Shown here: in pieces, positions 15,960 to 24,976 of the stretch
Position numbering within the stretch: position 1 is the stretch's first letter
How the letters are laid out: each line of letters opens with the position of its first letter
Source: Curtobacterium sp. VKM Ac-2922
GTDB taxonomy: Bacteria > Actinomycetota > Actinomycetes > Actinomycetales > Microbacteriaceae
Length of the DNA: 64,000 bases
Reading direction: 5' to 3'
Assembly: GCF_022815645.1 (NCBI RefSeq)
Contig: NZ_JALGRO010000002.1
Location: forward strand, 310,001-374,000
Position numbers and translations under genes: made by a program
The notes under the pieces: model-generated
What the model was told of the DNA's origin: nothing
The model's database searches: none
Seen by the model: the letters and a program-made list of their open reading frames with translations, nothing else

Positions 15960-17858
15960 TCAGCCGAGCAGGGGCCGCTGGGCGGCGACCTGCTGCTCGT
16001 AGGCGGCGCGGGCCTGCTGGGTGCTGGGCAGCGTCGACGTCTGGGCGACGGGGACGTCCCACCAGCCGTTGCCGTCCGGGGCGTACACGAGCGGGTCCGA
16101 GTTGATGTGGACGAGCGTGGTGTGGTCGTTCGCCTTCGCCTGGCGCACCGCGTCCCGCAGGTCCTGGATCGCGTCCGGGCCGGGCTGCACCTCGATGACG
16201 TCGACGCCGTACGAGCGGGCATTGGCCGCCAGGTCGACGGGCAGCGGCTCGCCGTTCTCGAACGACTGCGTCTCGTCCAGGTAGCGGTACCGGGTGCCGT
16301 ACCGCTCGGAGCCGACGGTCTCGGACAGGTGCCCGATCGACGCGTACCCGTGGTTCTGGATGAGCACGACGATGATCTTGATGCCCTCGGCCACCGCGGT
16401 GACGAGCTCGGTGTGCAGCATCAGGTACGAGCCGTCGCCCACCATCACGATCGCATCGCGGTCCGGAGCCGCACGGCGCACCCCGATGCCGCCCGCGATC
16501 TCGTACCCCATGCACGAGAACGCGTACTCGACGTGGTACCCGAGTTCGTCGCGGACGCGCCACAGCTTGTGCAGGTCGCCGGGCAGCGATCCCGCTGCCT
16601 GGATGACGACGTCGCGCGGGTCGGACACGGACTGCACCGCGCCGATGATCTCGGCCTGCCCGGGCAGTGCGTTGCCCGACGGGGCGAACGCCGCGTCGAC
16701 GACGGCGTCCCAGTCCCGCTTTCGCGTGGCGATCTCGGCGGCGTACCCGGCCTCCACCGAGTACGACGCGAGCTCGGCCTGCAGCGCGACCAGTGCCTCA
16801 CGCGCGTCTGCCACGAGCGGCAGCTGCGACCCGTGCTTGTAGGCGTCGAAGGCCGCGACGTTGACGTTGACGAACGTGACGTCCGGGTCCTGGAACGCGG
16901 TACGCGACGCGGTCGTGAAGTCGCTGTACCGGGTGCCGATGCCGATCACGACGTCGGCCTGTGCGGCGACCGCGTTGGCTGCCGCGGTGCCGGTCGCACC
17001 GATGCCACCCAGGTACTGCGGGTGGTCCCACACGAGCGCGCCGCCACCGGCCTGCGAGGTGCCGACCGGGATCCCGGTGGCCTCGACGAACGCCGCGAGC
17101 TCGGCCGCGGCGTCGGAGTACAGTACGCCACCACCGGCGACGATCACGGGGCGGGACGCACTGCGGATCGCAGCGACGGCCCGCGCCAACGGCCCGCGCT
17201 CGGGCAGCGGGCGACGGATGTGCCACTCGCGCGGCTGCAGGAACGCGACGGGGACGTCGAGCTGCTCGGCCTGCACGTCCTCGGGCAGGGCGATGGTCAC
17301 CGCACCCGTCTCGGCGGGGTCGGTCAGCACGCGCATGGCGGCGAGCGCGATCGAGAACAGCTGCTCGGGTCGCTCGACGCGGTCGAAGTAGCGCGACAGC
17401 GGCCGGAAGGCATCGGTCACCTGCAACGACGTGTCGTGCGGCAGCTCGATCTGCTGCAGCACCGGGTCGGTGGTGCGGGTGGCGAAGGTGTCCGACGGCA
17501 GCAGCAGCGCGGGCAGCCGGTTCGTCGTGGCGAGTGCCGCCGCCGTCAGCATGTTCGCCGCACCGGGGCCGACCGACGCCGTCGCCGCGAAGGTCGCACG
17601 ACGACGGTGCATCCGGGCGAACCCGACGGCCTGGTGCACCATCGCCTGCTCGTTGCGGGCCTGGTAGTAGGGCAGCAGCCCGGGCTGCTCGACGTGGAGC
17701 TGCTTGATGGCCTGCCCGACGCCCGCGACGTTGCCGTGCCCGAAGATGCCGAAGATCCCGGGGATGGTGCGTTCGCGGACGTCCCCGTCGACGGTCCACT
17801 GGTTCGCCAGGAACTCGACCAGGGCCTGGCCGACGGTCATGCGGCGCGTCTCGGTCAC
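15960..17858 (-). CDS. iolD: 3D-(3,5/4)-trihydroxycyclohexane-1,2-dione acylhydrolase
   Basis: 632 residues, the normal IolD length, a thiamine diphosphate enzyme of the acetolactate synthase family that opens the inositol ring. Visible are the N-terminal ThDP pyrimidine-domain glutamate region (YYQARNEQAMVHQAVGFAR, about 66-84) and the central domain with PVIVAGGGVLYSDA. The C-terminal Mg-ThDP motif runs from GDGSYLMLHTELVTA to the asparagine in LIQNHGYASIG (about 500-530). GTG 17858 overlaps the iolB stop as GTGA, giving translational coupling. Confidence 0.95.
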   Translation of the reverse strand: MTETRRMTVGQALVEFLANQWTVDGDVRERTIPGIFGIFGHGNVAGVGQAIKQLHVEQPGLLPYYQARNEQAMVHQAVGFARMHRRRATFAATASVGPGAANMLTAAALATTNRLPALLLPSDTFATRTTDPVLQQIELPHDTSLQVTDAFRPLSRYFDRVERPEQLFSIALAAMRVLTDPAETGAVTIALPEDVQAEQLDVPVAFLQPREWHIRRPLPERGPLARAVAAIRSASRPVIVAGGGVLYSDAAAELAAFVEATGIPVGTSQAGGGALVWDHPQYLGGIGATGTAAANAVAAQADVVIGIGTRYSDFTTASRTAFQDPDVTFVNVNVAAFDAYKHGSQLPLVADAREALVALQAELASYSVEAGYAAEIATRKRDWDAVVDAAFAPSGNALPGQAEIIGAVQSVSDPRDVVIQAAGSLPGDLHKLWRVRDELGYHVEYAFSCMGYEIAGGIGVRRAAPDRDAIVMVGDGSYLMLHTELVTAVAEGIKIIVVLIQNHGYASIGHLSETVGSERYGTRYRYLDETQSFENGEPLPVDLAANARSYGVDVIEVQPGPDAIQDLRDAVRQAKANDHTTLVHINSDPLVYAPDGNGWWDVPVAQTSTLPSTQQARAAYEQQVAAQRPLLG

Positions 17859-18754
17859 GCGTTCGTCCTTCCGTAGGGCAGACGCGGGTCGATGTCTTCC
17901 GACTCCCACACCTGCCGGACCCAGCCGTGCGCGGGGTCGTCGGTGATGTTCCAGACGCGCTCCGGGTCGGGCCCGGCCATCACGTTGAGGTAGTACATGT
18001 CGTAGCCGGGGGCGGCCACGGCGGGTCCGTGCCAGCCGTACGGCACCAGGGCGATGTCGCCGGTGCGGACCTGACGGAACTCGTCGATGGGGCGGTCGTC
18101 CGAGGCGTACGTGCGGTGCAGCGCGAACGGCTCGGCTGTGTCGGGGGCGTCCACGCCACGGGCCACGGCGGACTCGTAGTAGTAGATCTCCTCGAGGTTC
18201 GACTCGGCGCCGTCGCGGTGGGTGTCGTGCTTGTGCGGCGGGTACGACGACCAGTTGCCCGCGGGCGTGATCACCTCGCACACGATGGCCTTGGCGGCGT
18301 CGAGCGCGGCCGGGGTGCCGAAGTTGTGCACCTGCCGGCTGGACTGCCCGGCGCCGCGGAGCTCGACCGGCACGTCCTGGCGCGCGATGTACGTGCTCGG
18401 ATGCACCTGGTCGGTGGGGACCTCGGCGACGGCGACCCGACCGGAGCCGGTGATCGTCGCCGACGAGCCGGAGCCCAGGTAGAGCACGTCGGTCGGACCG
18501 TCGAAGACGCTCGCACGCCCCTCGAGCGCCTGCGACCCGGTGCCGGCAGCACCGGCGAAGGCGACGTCGAAGCTGCCGGCCAGGGGCACGACGATGCGCT
18601 CGACGGCCGCGGACTGCAGGCGGAGCTCGCCGCCGTCGGTCAGTGTGCCGGTGCGCAGACCGGTGTGCGCCCAGCCGTCGATGCGGCCGTCGACCACGTC
18701 GGTCCAGTCGTCGTCCGGCCGGCTGCCCCGTGGGATGAACCAGGTGTTCTCCAT
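17855..18754 (-). CDS. iolB: 5-deoxy-glucuronate isomerase
   Basis: 299 residues, a double cupin that isomerises 5-deoxy-glucuronate to 2-deoxy-5-keto-gluconate. Metal ligands are visible in YPPHKHDTHRDG and ESNLEEIYYYE (about 167-190) with a later His in VPYGWHGPA. The frame opens 14 codons earlier, but ATG 18754 begins the conserved ENTWFIPRGS. It lies 7 bases after the iolA stop in the operon. Confidence 0.94.
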   Translation of the reverse strand: MENTWFIPRGSRPDDDWTDVVDGRIDGWAHTGLRTGTLTDGGELRLQSAAVERIVVPLAGSFDVAFAGAAGTGSQALEGRASVFDGPTDVLYLGSGSSATITGSGRVAVAEVPTDQVHPSTYIARQDVPVELRGAGQSSRQVHNFGTPAALDAAKAIVCEVITPAGNWSSYPPHKHDTHRDGAESNLEEIYYYESAVARGVDAPDTAEPFALHRTYASDDRPIDEFRQVRTGDIALVPYGWHGPAVAAPGYDMYYLNVMAGPDPERVWNITDDPAHGWVRQVWESEDIDPRLPYGRTNA

Positions 18755-18761
18755 GCCCTGA

Positions 18762-20273
18762 TCAGCCGTTCGACGGGAAGCCGAGGTTGATGCCACCGTG
18801 CGACGGGTCGAGCCACCGCGAGGTGATCGCCTTCTGCCGCGTGAAGAAGCTCACGCCGTCGGCGCCGTAGGCCTTGTGGTCGCCGAACAGCGAGTTCTTC
18901 CAGCCGCCGAACGAGTAGTACGCGACCGGCACCGGGATCGGGACGTTGATGCCGATCATGCCGACCTGCACGTCGCGCTGGAACCGGCGGGCAGCGCCAC
19001 CGTCGTTGGTGAAGATGGCGGTGCCGTTGCCGAACGCGCCCGAGTTGATGAGCTCGAGGCCTTCTTCGTAGGTGGCGACGCGGACGACGGACAGCACCGG
19101 CCCGAAGATCTCCTCGGTGTAGACGCGGCTGGTCGTCGGGACCCGGTCGATCAGCGTCGGGCCGAGCCAGAAGCCGTTCGTGTCGCCGTCGGGCTGCACG
19201 GTCCGACCGTCGACGACAACGACCGCACCGTCCTGCTCGGCGACCTCGATGTACGAGGCGACCTTGTCGCGGTGCTGCTTCGTGACGAGCGGGCCCATGT
19301 CACAGCCGCGGCGTCCGTCGCCGATGCGCAGCGTGGCCGCACGCTCGGCGATCTTCTGGATGAGCTCGTCGGCGACGGGTTCGACCGCGACGACGACCGA
19401 GATCGCCATGCAGCGCTCGCCCGCTGAGCCGAAGCCCGCGTTGACGGCGTTGTCCGCCACCAGGTCCAGGTCGGCGTCGGGCAGCACCAGCATGTGGTTC
19501 TTCGCCCCGCCCAGGGCCTGCACGCGCTTGCCGTGCTTGGTGCCGGTCTCGTAGACGTACTGCGCGATCGGGGTCGAGCCGACGAACGAGATGGACTCGA
19601 CGTCCGGGCTGGTCAGCAGCCCGTCGACCGCGGCCTTGTCGCCGTTCAGCACGTTGAAGACCCCGTCGGGCAGCCCGGCCTCGCTGAACTTGGCCGCCAG
19701 CCAGAGCGCGGCGCTCGGGTCCTTCTCGCTCGGCTTCAGCACGACGGTGTTGCCCGCGGCGATGGCGATCGGCAGGAACCACAGCGGCACCATGGCCGGG
19801 AAGTTGAACGGGCTGATGATGCCCACGACACCGAGCGGCTGGCGGATCGAGTAGACGTCGATGCCGGTGGACACCTGGTCGCTGAACTCGCCCTTGAGCA
19901 GCTGCGGGATGCTCGTCGCGAGCTCGACGACCTCTTGCCCGCGGGCGATCTCACCCAGTGCGTCGTCGATCACCTTGCCGTGCTCGCTCGTGATGATCTC
20001 GGCGAGCTCGGCCTTGTCGCGGTTCAGGATCTCGCGGAAGGCGAAGAGGATCTGCTGACGCTTGGCGAGCGAGCGTTCGCTCCACGCCGGGAACGCGGCC
20101 TTGGCGCTGGCGATCGCCGCCTGGATCTCGTCCTGGTTCGCCAGGGCGACCTGCTTGGTCGCGACGCCGAGCGCCGGGTCGTAGACGGGGGCGGTCGAGC
20201 CGGAGGTCGACGCGACGTTCGCGCCGTCGATCCAGTGCCCGATGGTGGTGGTGGCCTGGTCGGTGATCGTCAT
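18762..20273 (-). CDS. iolA: Methylmalonate/malonate-semialdehyde dehydrogenase (CoA-acylating)
   Basis: 503 residues of the aldehyde dehydrogenase superfamily, converting malonic semialdehyde to acetyl-CoA and CO2. The N-terminus IGHWIDGANV is typical. Motifs: ISPFNFPAMVPLWFLPIAIA (about 150), FVGSTPIAQYVYE (about 235), GGAKNHMLVLPDAD, the catalytic cysteine in GSAGERCMA (about 284) and GSIGPL-like region replaced by CDMGPLVTKQHR. ATG 20273 overlaps the preceding stop as ATGA. It completes the pathway with IolC and an aldolase. Confidence 0.95.
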   Translation of the reverse strand: MTITDQATTTIGHWIDGANVASTSGSTAPVYDPALGVATKQVALANQDEIQAAIASAKAAFPAWSERSLAKRQQILFAFREILNRDKAELAEIITSEHGKVIDDALGEIARGQEVVELATSIPQLLKGEFSDQVSTGIDVYSIRQPLGVVGIISPFNFPAMVPLWFLPIAIAAGNTVVLKPSEKDPSAALWLAAKFSEAGLPDGVFNVLNGDKAAVDGLLTSPDVESISFVGSTPIAQYVYETGTKHGKRVQALGGAKNHMLVLPDADLDLVADNAVNAGFGSAGERCMAISVVVAVEPVADELIQKIAERAATLRIGDGRRGCDMGPLVTKQHRDKVASYIEVAEQDGAVVVVDGRTVQPDGDTNGFWLGPTLIDRVPTTSRVYTEEIFGPVLSVVRVATYEEGLELINSGAFGNGTAIFTNDGGAARRFQRDVQVGMIGINVPIPVPVAYYSFGGWKNSLFGDHKAYGADGVSFFTRQKAITSRWLDPSHGGINLGFPSNG

Positions 20274-21289
20274 GCGGTGGTTCCTTCCGGGATGGACGAG
20301 TCCATGGTGCTGGTGCCGGCGAGCCGCGCGGCTGGGTCGTGCGCTCCTGTGGACGACCCGACCCGGGCCTCCAGGCTGTGGGCGGAACCGCTGTCGGCAG
20401 AACCGCTGTGGACGAGCCCGGCGGCCACGTCGACGGCAGCAGCCACGTCGCCGTCCGGCGGGTAGAGCAGGGTCCGTCCGACCACGAGACCGCGCACGCC
20501 CGGCAGGGCGAGTGCGTCCGCCCACCGGGCGTACGTCTCGAGCGGGCGGGACGACGGGTCGCCACCGAGCAGCAGTGTCGGCAGCGTCGTCGCCGCCATC
20601 ACCCGCTCCATGTCGTCGACCACGGGGATCTTGAGCCAGCTGTAGGCGCTGGTCTCGCCGAGGCCCGCGGCGATCGCCATCGAGGTGATCACGGCGTCCG
20701 CGGTCAGGTCGTTGACCACCTTGCCGTCACGCCAGTCCGACATGAACGGCTCGAGCATGATCGGCAGCTGGTGGGCTGCGGCCTCGGAGACCGCACGGGC
20801 CGTGGCCTCGAGCGTCGGGGCCGTGCCCGCGTCCGACAGGTTCACGCGCACCAGCAGCTTGGCGAAGTCGAGGCCCGCCTGCTTGATCGCGGCGGCGGAG
20901 TAGGCGGTGTAGCGGTCGTCCATCTCGAACGTCGCGCCCCGCAGCCCGCCGCGGTTCATCGAGCCGACGACGACCTTGCCGTCGAGCGCGCCGAGCAACG
21001 CCAGGTCCTCCAGGACGTCGGGCGTGCCGAGCACCCCGTCGACCCCGGGGCGGCTGACGGCGACGACGAGCCGTTCGAGCAGGTCGTAGCGGTCCGCCAT
21101 CGCCGAGGCGTCGTCACGGACGGCGAGCGCACCGCGTGCAGGGTGGTCGGCAGCGACGATGAAGAGCTTGCCGTCGTCGCCGAGCAGCGGCCGGCGGGTG
21201 CGGGCGGCGAGGGTCTGGGCGACGCGTTCCGGCGAACCGGCGCGGACGTCGCGCAGCCGGGCGAAGTCGGCAGGGCTGATCTCAGGCAC
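20270..21289 (-). CDS. Cgl0159-family (beta/alpha)8 protein, candidate DKGP aldolase
   Basis: 339 residues. FIVAADHPARGAL (about 43-55), GVLGTPDVLEDL, VVVGSMNRGG, LLVRVNLSDAGTAPTLEATA and LKIPVVDDMERVM (Schiff-base-like lysine) fit the barrel family named after Corynebacterium Cgl0159, which sits in inositol operons between iolC and iolA. No separate iolJ aldolase is present, so this gene may supply that step (inference). GTG 21289 lies 8 bases inside iolC. The last 45-50 residues are low complexity (Ser, Gly, Ala), and their DNA contains a 15-mer shared with an intergenic element at 7419. Confidence 0.85.
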   Translation of the reverse strand: MPEISPADFARLRDVRAGSPERVAQTLAARTRRPLLGDDGKLFIVAADHPARGALAVRDDASAMADRYDLLERLVVAVSRPGVDGVLGTPDVLEDLALLGALDGKVVVGSMNRGGLRGATFEMDDRYTAYSAAAIKQAGLDFAKLLVRVNLSDAGTAPTLEATARAVSEAAAHQLPIMLEPFMSDWRDGKVVNDLTADAVITSMAIAAGLGETSAYSWLKIPVVDDMERVMAATTLPTLLLGGDPSSRPLETYARWADALALPGVRGLVVGRTLLYPPDGDVAAAVDVAAGLVHSGSADSGSAHSLEARVGSSTGAHDPAARLAGTSTMDSSIPEGTTA

Positions 21290-22274
21290 GGATGGCCTCC
21301 TCCGTCGGGTTCTCCTGCAGGAACCGCTCGATCTCGTCGCTCGTCGGCATGGCCGTGGAGCACTCGAAGCGCGTCGCCACGATGGCGCCGGCGGCGTTCG
21401 CGAAGGCCAGGGTGCGCTCGAGGCCCCAGCCCTGCAGCAGCCCGTGCACCAGCGCACCGCCGAAGCCGTCACCGGACCCCAGCCCGTTGACGACGTCGAT
21501 GTGGTGGGGGCGGAGCTCGACGAACTCGTCGCGGGTCTTCGCGAGCACGCCCTTGGGGCCCTGCTTCACGATCGCGATCTCGACGCCACGCTCGAGCAGT
21601 GCGTCGGCCGCGCGGACGGGTTCCGTCTCGCCCACCGCGACCTCGCACTCCTCGCGGTTGCCGACGGCGACGGTGGCGTGCTCGAGGGCGACGGCGACCT
21701 CGCGCGTCGCGGCCTCGGGCGTCGACCAGAACATCGGTCGGTAGTCCAGGTCGAGCACCGTGTACATCCCTCGGGCAAGCGTCGCTTCGCTCCGCGCCCG
21801 CAATGCGGCGTGGTGCGCGCTGCGGCTCGGCTCCTCGCTCAGCCCGGTCACCGTGGTCCAGAACACCCGCGCGCGCTCGATCTCGTGCAGCGGCAGGGAC
21901 TTCGTCGTGATCATCAGGTCCGGGGCCTTGGGCGCCCGGTAGAAGTACAGCGGGAAGTCGTCCGGCGGGAAGATCTCACAGAACGCCACGGGCGTGTTCA
22001 GTCCGTCGACGGTCTCGATGAACGTGTTCGCGACGCCGAACTCCGGCAGGGTGCGGGCGATGTACCGGCCGAACGGGTCGTTGCCCGTGCGGGTGATGAC
22101 CGCGGCGTCGGCTCCGTGCCGCGCGGCGGCGATGGCGACGTTGGTGGCGCTGCCGCCCACGGACTTCGAGAACGTCTCGACGTCCTCGAGCGGGCCCGTC
22201 TGCTGCGGGTAGACATCGACGCTCACGCGTCCCATGGTGATCACGTCGTAGGCGTGGGGGGTGTCGTTCGTCAT
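21282..22274 (-). CDS. iolC: 5-dehydro-2-deoxygluconokinase
   Basis: 330 residues, PfkB/ribokinase family; phosphorylates 2-deoxy-5-keto-gluconate. Visible: ITMGRVSVDVYP (about 12), the substrate/glycine motif SVGGSATNVAIAAARHGA (about 38-55), GNREECEVAVG (about 208) and the catalytic anion-hole motif NGLGSGDGFGGALVHG (about 271-286, GSGD in place of the usual GAGD). First gene of the ten-gene inositol operon, with a promoter at 22322-22350. Confidence 0.95.
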   Translation of the reverse strand: MTNDTPHAYDVITMGRVSVDVYPQQTGPLEDVETFSKSVGGSATNVAIAAARHGADAAVITRTGNDPFGRYIARTLPEFGVANTFIETVDGLNTPVAFCEIFPPDDFPLYFYRAPKAPDLMITTKSLPLHEIERARVFWTTVTGLSEEPSRSAHHAALRARSEATLARGMYTVLDLDYRPMFWSTPEAATREVAVALEHATVAVGNREECEVAVGETEPVRAADALLERGVEIAIVKQGPKGVLAKTRDEFVELRPHHIDVVNGLGSGDGFGGALVHGLLQGWGLERTLAFANAAGAIVATRFECSTAMPTSDEIERFLQENPTEEAIRA

Positions 22275-22321
22275 GCGACGCGAGGGGACCTTCCGTGCGG
22301 CTTCATCGGCGGACGGTCACG

Positions 22322-22354
22322 ACTGTACACCGCACTTGGCCTAATGTCATTACA
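22322..22354 (-). promoter_or_regulatory. Promoter of the inositol operon with overlapping operator
   Basis: On the minus strand, ATGACA (-35, complement of 22345-22350), a 17-nt spacer and TACAGT (-10, complement of 22322-22327) lead to iolC. The -35 box lies inside the dyad TAATG-T-CATTA (22342-22352) and the IolR-like core TGTCATTACA (22345-22354). Binding there would block RNA polymerase. Confidence 0.65.
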
Positions 22355-22430
22355 TGGCTGGCACGGGCCGGTCTGGAGGCTCGCCCGGCTCCGCCACGCC
22401 GCTGTCGGTGGGACCTGGGAAGGTCTGGGC

Positions 22431-23693
22431 ATGGACTTCACCGCCCTGCTCATCGGCCTGCTGCTCGGTCTGCTCGTGGGCGCCCTGGCGGGCGCCGCGG
22501 TCGCACGCGCCCGCGCCGGTGCCGGTGCTGCCTCGGCCACCGCGACCGCCGATGCCCTGCGGGTGCGCCTGGACGAGGTCCGCCACGACGCCGAGGACCG
22601 CCTCGACGCGCAGGACACCCAGTACCGGCGTCAGGTGGACTCACTCGAACGCCGGGCCGCCGAGCTCGAGCACCTGGTGCAGCGCATGCACGGTGCCGAG
22701 TCCGCCCGGGCCCAGGACGAGTCGAAGGTGCTCACCGCGCTCAGCCCGGTCGCCGACACGCTCGACGTCATGCGCGCGAAGATCGCCGAGCTCGAACGCG
22801 CCCGCAGCGAGCAGTACGGGGCGATCTCCACCCAGCTGCGCTCGGCCGCCGAGTCCGAGGAACGCCTGCGTGCCACCGCGGAGACCCTGGCGAGTGCCCT
22901 GTCGTCGAACAACACCCGCGGGGTGTGGGGCGAGACCCAGCTGCGCAACGTGGTGGAAGCCGCCGGCCTGCTGGAACGGGTCGACTTCGACGTGCAGTCC
23001 TCCACCACCACCTCGGCGGGTGCCGCGCGACCGGACATGATCGTGCACCTGCCCGGCGGCAAGAGCATCGCGGTCGACGCCAAGGTGCCCTTCAGTGCCT
23101 ACCTGCAGGCCGCCGAGATCCCCGCGACGGCCACCGGCGCCGAGGGAGCACGTCGTGACGCCCTGATCGCGCAACACGTCAAGGCGCTCCGATCGCACGT
23201 CGATGCCCTGGCAGCGCGCGAGTACTGGTCCGGGTACGACGCCTCCCCCGAACTGACGATCGCGTTCATCCCGTCCGAGTCCCTGATCGCCAGCGCCCTG
23301 GCCGCCGACCCCGGGCTGCTCGACCACGCGTTCCGCAAGCGGGTCGCACTCGCGTCGCCGGTCACGCTGTGGTCGGTGCTCAAGACGGTGGCGTTCTCGT
23401 GGCAGCAGGACGTCGTCACCGCCGAGGCGCGTGAGCTGTTCCGGGTGTCGCGCGAGCTGTACGGGCGGCTGTCGACGATGGCCGGGCACGTCGACAAGCT
23501 CGGACGCTCGATCCGGGGCAGTGTCGTCGACTACAACCGGTTCGTGGGGTCGCTCGAGCGGCAGGTGCTGCCGAGTGCCCGGCGTCTCTCGCTGCTCGAC
23601 GAGTCCAAGGTGATCGCGGAGCCGACCTCGATCGAGGACGAGCCACGGCTGCTGACGTCGCCCGAGCTCGTCGGGGCGCTCGACGACGACTGA
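22431..23693 (+). CDS. rmuC: RmuC-family DNA recombination protein
   Basis: 420 residues. An N-terminal membrane anchor (LLIGLLLGLLVGALAGAAVA, about 5-24) is followed by a long Ala/Glu/Arg coiled coil (about 35-160). The RmuC nuclease-like core has NNTRGVWGETQLRNVVEAAGL (about 165-185), PDMIVHLPGGKSIAVDAKVPF (about 203-223) and ELTIAFIPSE. The PD-(D/E)xK-like DAK signature is present. RmuC limits inversions at repeats. ATG 22431 follows GGAAGG; earlier in-frame sequence belongs to the opposite-strand iolC promoter. Confidence 0.92.
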   Translation: MDFTALLIGLLLGLLVGALAGAAVARARAGAGAASATATADALRVRLDEVRHDAEDRLDAQDTQYRRQVDSLERRAAELEHLVQRMHGAESARAQDESKVLTALSPVADTLDVMRAKIAELERARSEQYGAISTQLRSAAESEERLRATAETLASALSSNNTRGVWGETQLRNVVEAAGLLERVDFDVQSSTTTSAGAARPDMIVHLPGGKSIAVDAKVPFSAYLQAAEIPATATGAEGARRDALIAQHVKALRSHVDALAAREYWSGYDASPELTIAFIPSESLIASALAADPGLLDHAFRKRVALASPVTLWSVLKTVAFSWQQDVVTAEARELFRVSRELYGRLSTMAGHVDKLGRSIRGSVVDYNRFVGSLERQVLPSARRLSLLDESKVIAEPTSIEDEPRLLTSPELVGALDDD

Positions 23694-23749
23694 GCGATGG
23701 CCCCGGCGGCCCCGGTGACCGCCATCAGCGCATCACGCCCCCGGACGGA

Positions 23750-23779
23750 CATCGCGCCCCGTGGGAACGGGGCGCGATG
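23750..23779. terminator. Bidirectional hairpin terminator
   Basis: Perfect 13-nt arms CATCGCGCCCCGT/ACGGGGCGCGATG with a GGGA loop, between convergent rmuC and glpX. Confidence 0.85.
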
Positions 23780-23816
23780 GTCGTGCGGGGGTGCGACTCG
23801 GATCACACGCGGTGGA

Positions 23817-24806
23817 TCAGAACCACTTCTCGGCGCGGTGGTCCGCCTGGATGCGGCGGATGGTGTTCGAGCGCGACCGCAGCACCAGCGAGTCGGTGTG
23901 GATCACGCCGCGCGAGCGACGGACGCCGTCGACGAGCACGCCGTCGGTGACACCGGTCGCGACGAAGAACGTGTTGTCGCCCGTCACCAGGTCGTCCTGG
24001 TCGAGGACCTTGTCCAGGTCGTGTCCCGCGGCGACGGCCTTCTCGCGCTCCTCGTCGTCCTTCGGCTGGAGCTTGCCGAGCAGCACGCCACCGAGCGCCT
24101 TGATCGCGCACGCGGTGATGATGCCCTCGGGGGTGCCACCGACACCGACGCACATGTCGATGTTCGACCCGGGCAACGCGGCGGCGATGCCACCGGCGAC
24201 GTCGCCGTCGAGCAGCAGCCGCGTGCCGGCACCCGTGGCGCGGATGGCGCGGATGAGTTCGTCGTGACGGGGGCGGTCGAGCACGGCGACGACCATGTCC
24301 TCGAGGTCCTTGCCCTTCGCCGCAGCGAGTGCGCGGATGTTGTCACCGATGGGCTTCTCGAGGTCGAGCACCCCGCGCCCCTCGGGTCCGGCGGCGATCT
24401 TGTCCATGTAGAACACGGCGCTCGGGTCGTACATCGAGCCGCGGTCCGACACGGCCATCACGGAGATGGCGTTCTGGCGGCCGGCGGCGGTGAGCGAGGT
24501 GCCGTCGATCGGGTCGACCGCGATGTCGCACGCGGGGCCGTGACCGTTGCCGACGTGCTCGCCGTTGTACAGCATCGGGGCGTTGTCCTTCTCGCCCTCA
24601 CCGATCACGACGACGCCGTCGAAGTTCACCGTGCCGAGGAACTTGCGCATCGCGTCGACCGCGGCACCGTCGGCCAGGTTCTTCTCGCCACGACCCACCC
24701 ACGGCTGCGCCCGGATCGCCGCCGCCTCGGTCGCACGCACGAGTTCGAGTGCCAGGTTGCGGTCGGGCTGGAGGAACAGGGAGCCGGTTTCAGTCGTGGG
24801 AGTCAC
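23817..24806 (-). CDS. glpX: Class II fructose-1,6-bisphosphatase
   Basis: 329 residues, gluconeogenic hydrolysis of fructose-1,6-bisphosphate. Lithium-sensitive phosphatase motifs are clear: [17 protein letters not shown] (about 37), [13 protein letters not shown] (about 66), [12 protein letters not shown] (about 97) and [12 protein letters not shown] 24806 is preceded by TAGGCT at 7 nt, suggesting a leaderless mRNA; a 19-codon upstream extension has no conserved sequence. It is divergent from the aldolase gene for the same pathway segment. Confidence 0.95.
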   Translation of the reverse strand: MTPTTETGSLFLQPDRNLALELVRATEAAAIRAQPWVGRGEKNLADGAAVDAMRKFLGTVNFDGVVVIGEGEKDNAPMLYNGEHVGNGHGPACDIAVDPIDGTSLTAAGRQNAISVMAVSDRGSMYDPSAVFYMDKIAAGPEGRGVLDLEKPIGDNIRALAAAKGKDLEDMVVAVLDRPRHDELIRAIRATGAGTRLLLDGDVAGGIAAALPGSNIDMCVGVGGTPEGIITACAIKALGGVLLGKLQPKDDEEREKAVAAGHDLDKVLDQDDLVTGDNTFFVATGVTDGVLVDGVRRSRGVIHTDSLVLRSRSNTIRRIQADHRAEKWF

Positions 24807-24813
24807 GCCTGCC

Positions 24814-24819
24814 AGCCTA
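24814..24819 (-). promoter_or_regulatory. -10 box of glpX, leaderless arrangement
   Basis: TAGGCT on the minus strand, 7 nt before GTG 24806. Confidence 0.45.
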
Positions 24820-24976
24820 CTCAGCCACGGCCTGCCGGCCGGCCTCCGCGCACGGATGTGCACGGGCGCTCGAGGCGACCACGCGCCCGACGTGAGCCGA
24901 GCCGGGGCCCCGCACCGCTCCTCCAGTGGGTCTGACTACGATCGGAGCGGACGCCACCGAGTCGAAGGAGATCCAC

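Noticed and set aside
10721..17876. Long plus-strand open frames (for example 10721-12817, 13017-15128, 15945-17876) over the inositol operon
   Set aside because: They are antisense to recognised iol enzymes, lack motifs and have Arg/Val/Gly-rich shadow composition.
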